From Roseateles sp. YR242 (GTDB lineage Bacteria; Pseudomonadota; Gammaproteobacteria; Burkholderiales; Burkholderiaceae_C), in assembly GCF_900109745.1 (NCBI RefSeq), contig NZ_FOAV01000003.1, positions 372,001-436,000 on the forward strand: 64,000 bases of DNA, written 5' to 3'. The first letter of the stretch is position 1. Every line of letters begins with the position of its first letter. This document shows positions 63,057 to 64,000 of this stretch, one piece after another. Under the pieces are notes generated by a model. It made no database searches. It worked only from the letters and a program-made list of their open reading frames with translations, and was not told the origin of the DNA. A program made the position numbers and the translations under genes.

Positions 63057-64000
63057 TCAGGGCTTGTCGGGCCAGATGTACATCAGCAGCTGCGCCAGGC
63101 GGGCGCCACCCTTGATCAACTCCAGACGGATCTGCTCCGTGCTGCGGGCGTCGTAATCCTTGGGCAGCGTGGCAGCCCAACGCGGGCCGCGAGGCGTCTC
63201 CTGGCGCGGACCGAAGGTCAACCCTTCAAAAGACAGCTGAGCCTGCAGCAACGATTCCGTCGCCCACTCGTCAACCCACAGGTCGGGTGACCCACCCGTC
63301 GGTGTGACCAGACGAGCTTGCGCCGGCATGGCAGCCAGCTGGGCAGCACTCAGCCGGTTAGGCAAACCGTCCCAGTAGCTGTGCAAATTGCCACCCTGGG
63401 TGCCGTCCGGCTTGGTCAAGGTGATGGCGTTGCCGCCCACCGTATGCGTCTGTCCATCCGCACCCTGCTTGTCCGGGTCATAAACCTTGCCGGCAGCATC
63501 CAGATAGAGCGAACCCATGTGCAGCGGCTGATGCATGTCACCCATGGTGTGCGCCACCAAGGCCAAGGCCTCACGCTCGTTCAGATCCATCGGTGGGGTC
63601 GACTTGTCCGCCTTGAGCACCAGGATCGCGGCCTTCAACGCCGGCACCAGGTCATGGTCGCTGGTACCGATCGCGCCCGCCTGATAACGGCCCCGCTGGA
63701 TCGCCACATTCGCATAGTGATACTGCTTGTGGCAGCTCTCCTCGCCCGGCTTCGGTGTGCATTGCTCGTTGTTGCGCTTGACGTAGTCCCGCATGCGGGC
63801 TTCTTCGTCCGGCTTGTTCTCGAAAACAGCACACTCCGGGTAACGGCCGGTGGAGGTGTACTTGAAGTCCTTGTAGACGTCGATGCCCTTCACACAGTCG
63901 TCCCACACCGCCATGTCGCGCAAGGACACATCACCAAGGATGCGCTTGACCTCGGTGGCCGCGCGATGGCCCTGGATGAGCTGGTTGGCAATCTCGCCAA
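63057..64000 (-). CDS. S1/P1-family nuclease, N-terminus beyond window edge
   Basis: At least 314 residues, the N-terminus lies off the right edge. The zinc-binding motif VAHTMGDMHQPLHMG (HxxxD-x-HQPLH) is diagnostic of S1/P1 nucleases, followed by GGNAITL and GGNLHSYWDGLPNRL. Upstream sequence in frame reads GEIANQLIQGHRAATEVKRI. Secreted or periplasmic single-strand nuclease/3'-nucleotidase. A terminator follows it. Confidence 0.92.
   Translation of the reverse strand, partial: GEIANQLIQGHRAATEVKRILGDVSLRDMAVWDDCVKGIDVYKDFKYTSTGRYPECAVFENKPDEEARMRDYVKRNNEQCTPKPGEESCHKQYHYANVAIQRGRYQAGAIGTSDHDLVPALKAAILVLKADKSTPPMDLNEREALALVAHTMGDMHQPLHMGSLYLDAAGKVYDPDKQGADGQTHTVGGNAITLTKPDGTQGGNLHSYWDGLPNRLSAAQLAAMPAQARLVTPTGGSPDLWVDEWATESLLQAQLSFEGLTFGPRQETPRGPRWAATLPKDYDARSTEQIRLELIKGGARLAQLLMYIWPDKP

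Overview
The window is GC-rich and gene-dense, and looks like the chromosome of a betaproteobacterium of the order Burkholderiales, probably near the Roseateles/Mitsuaria/Leptothrix/Rubrivivax group. This is inferred from gene content: an ubiA/ubiC quinone pathway, a PutA with a divergent Lrp-type regulator, a lipoprotein with Cys followed by poly-Gly, a short-type ArgC, the mnmG-rsmG-parA-parB block, and prkA-yeaH-spoVR. No rRNA, tRNA, CRISPR, insertion sequence or prophage was recognised. Most of the window is ordinary core and niche metabolism.

Layout. 1-7.5 kb: a truncated outer-membrane barrel gene, an exported metallo-beta-lactamase-fold hydrolase, a five-gene branched-chain-amino-acid-type (Liv/HAAT) ABC importer, then ubiA. 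7.5-17.3 kb: DUF4337 and HPP-CBS membrane proteins, proC-ubiC, a MocR regulator, putA and its divergent Lrp-type regulator. 17.4-21 kb: a LysR regulator divergent from an SDR - exported cupin - Tat-type carboxymuconolactone-decarboxylase-like protein - cytoplasmic cupin operon. 21-33.7 kb: PAP2 phosphatase, PAS-PAS-GGDEF-EAL protein, DUF4397 lipoprotein, a candidate PD-(D/E)XK nuclease, a thioredoxin-fold protein, GFA and GST proteins, and an overlapping TAP-like hydrolase plus two-gene ABC-2 exporter. 33.65-34.0 kb: a tandem non-coding repeat of about 165-170 bp.

34.0-39.0 kb is the most interesting region. A DUF4902-like gene is divergent from a LuxR-type AHL-receptor homologue with no luxI in the window. 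Next come a lux-box-like inverted repeat, a 59-residue double-glycine peptide precursor, an HlyD-type adaptor and a C39-peptidase ABC exporter. The predicted mature 28-residue peptide starts and ends with the same hexapeptide, TPKGTW. I propose a LuxR-controlled, secreted, cysteine-free peptide system, either a bacteriocin or a signalling peptide.

39-52.6 kb: mnmG, rsmG, parA and parB with a perfect parS inside mnmG, a near-perfect one in rsmG and a half-site in the next gene, so this is an origin-proximal segregation locus. ArgC, acetyltransferases and an RBBP9-type hydrolase are interspersed, and prkA-yeaH-spoVR follows. 52.6-64 kb: a D-lactate-dehydrogenase-type flavoprotein, PduO-type adenosyltransferase, a WYL regulator divergent from an HNH-like protein, an AbrB/PIN pair, DnaQ-like exonuclease plus MazG-like gene, and queE with an unusual three-domain QueD. 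Two copies of an AT-rich element at a fixed distance from a DnaA-box-like nonamer lie on either side of queD-queE. The window ends in an S1/P1 nuclease gene.
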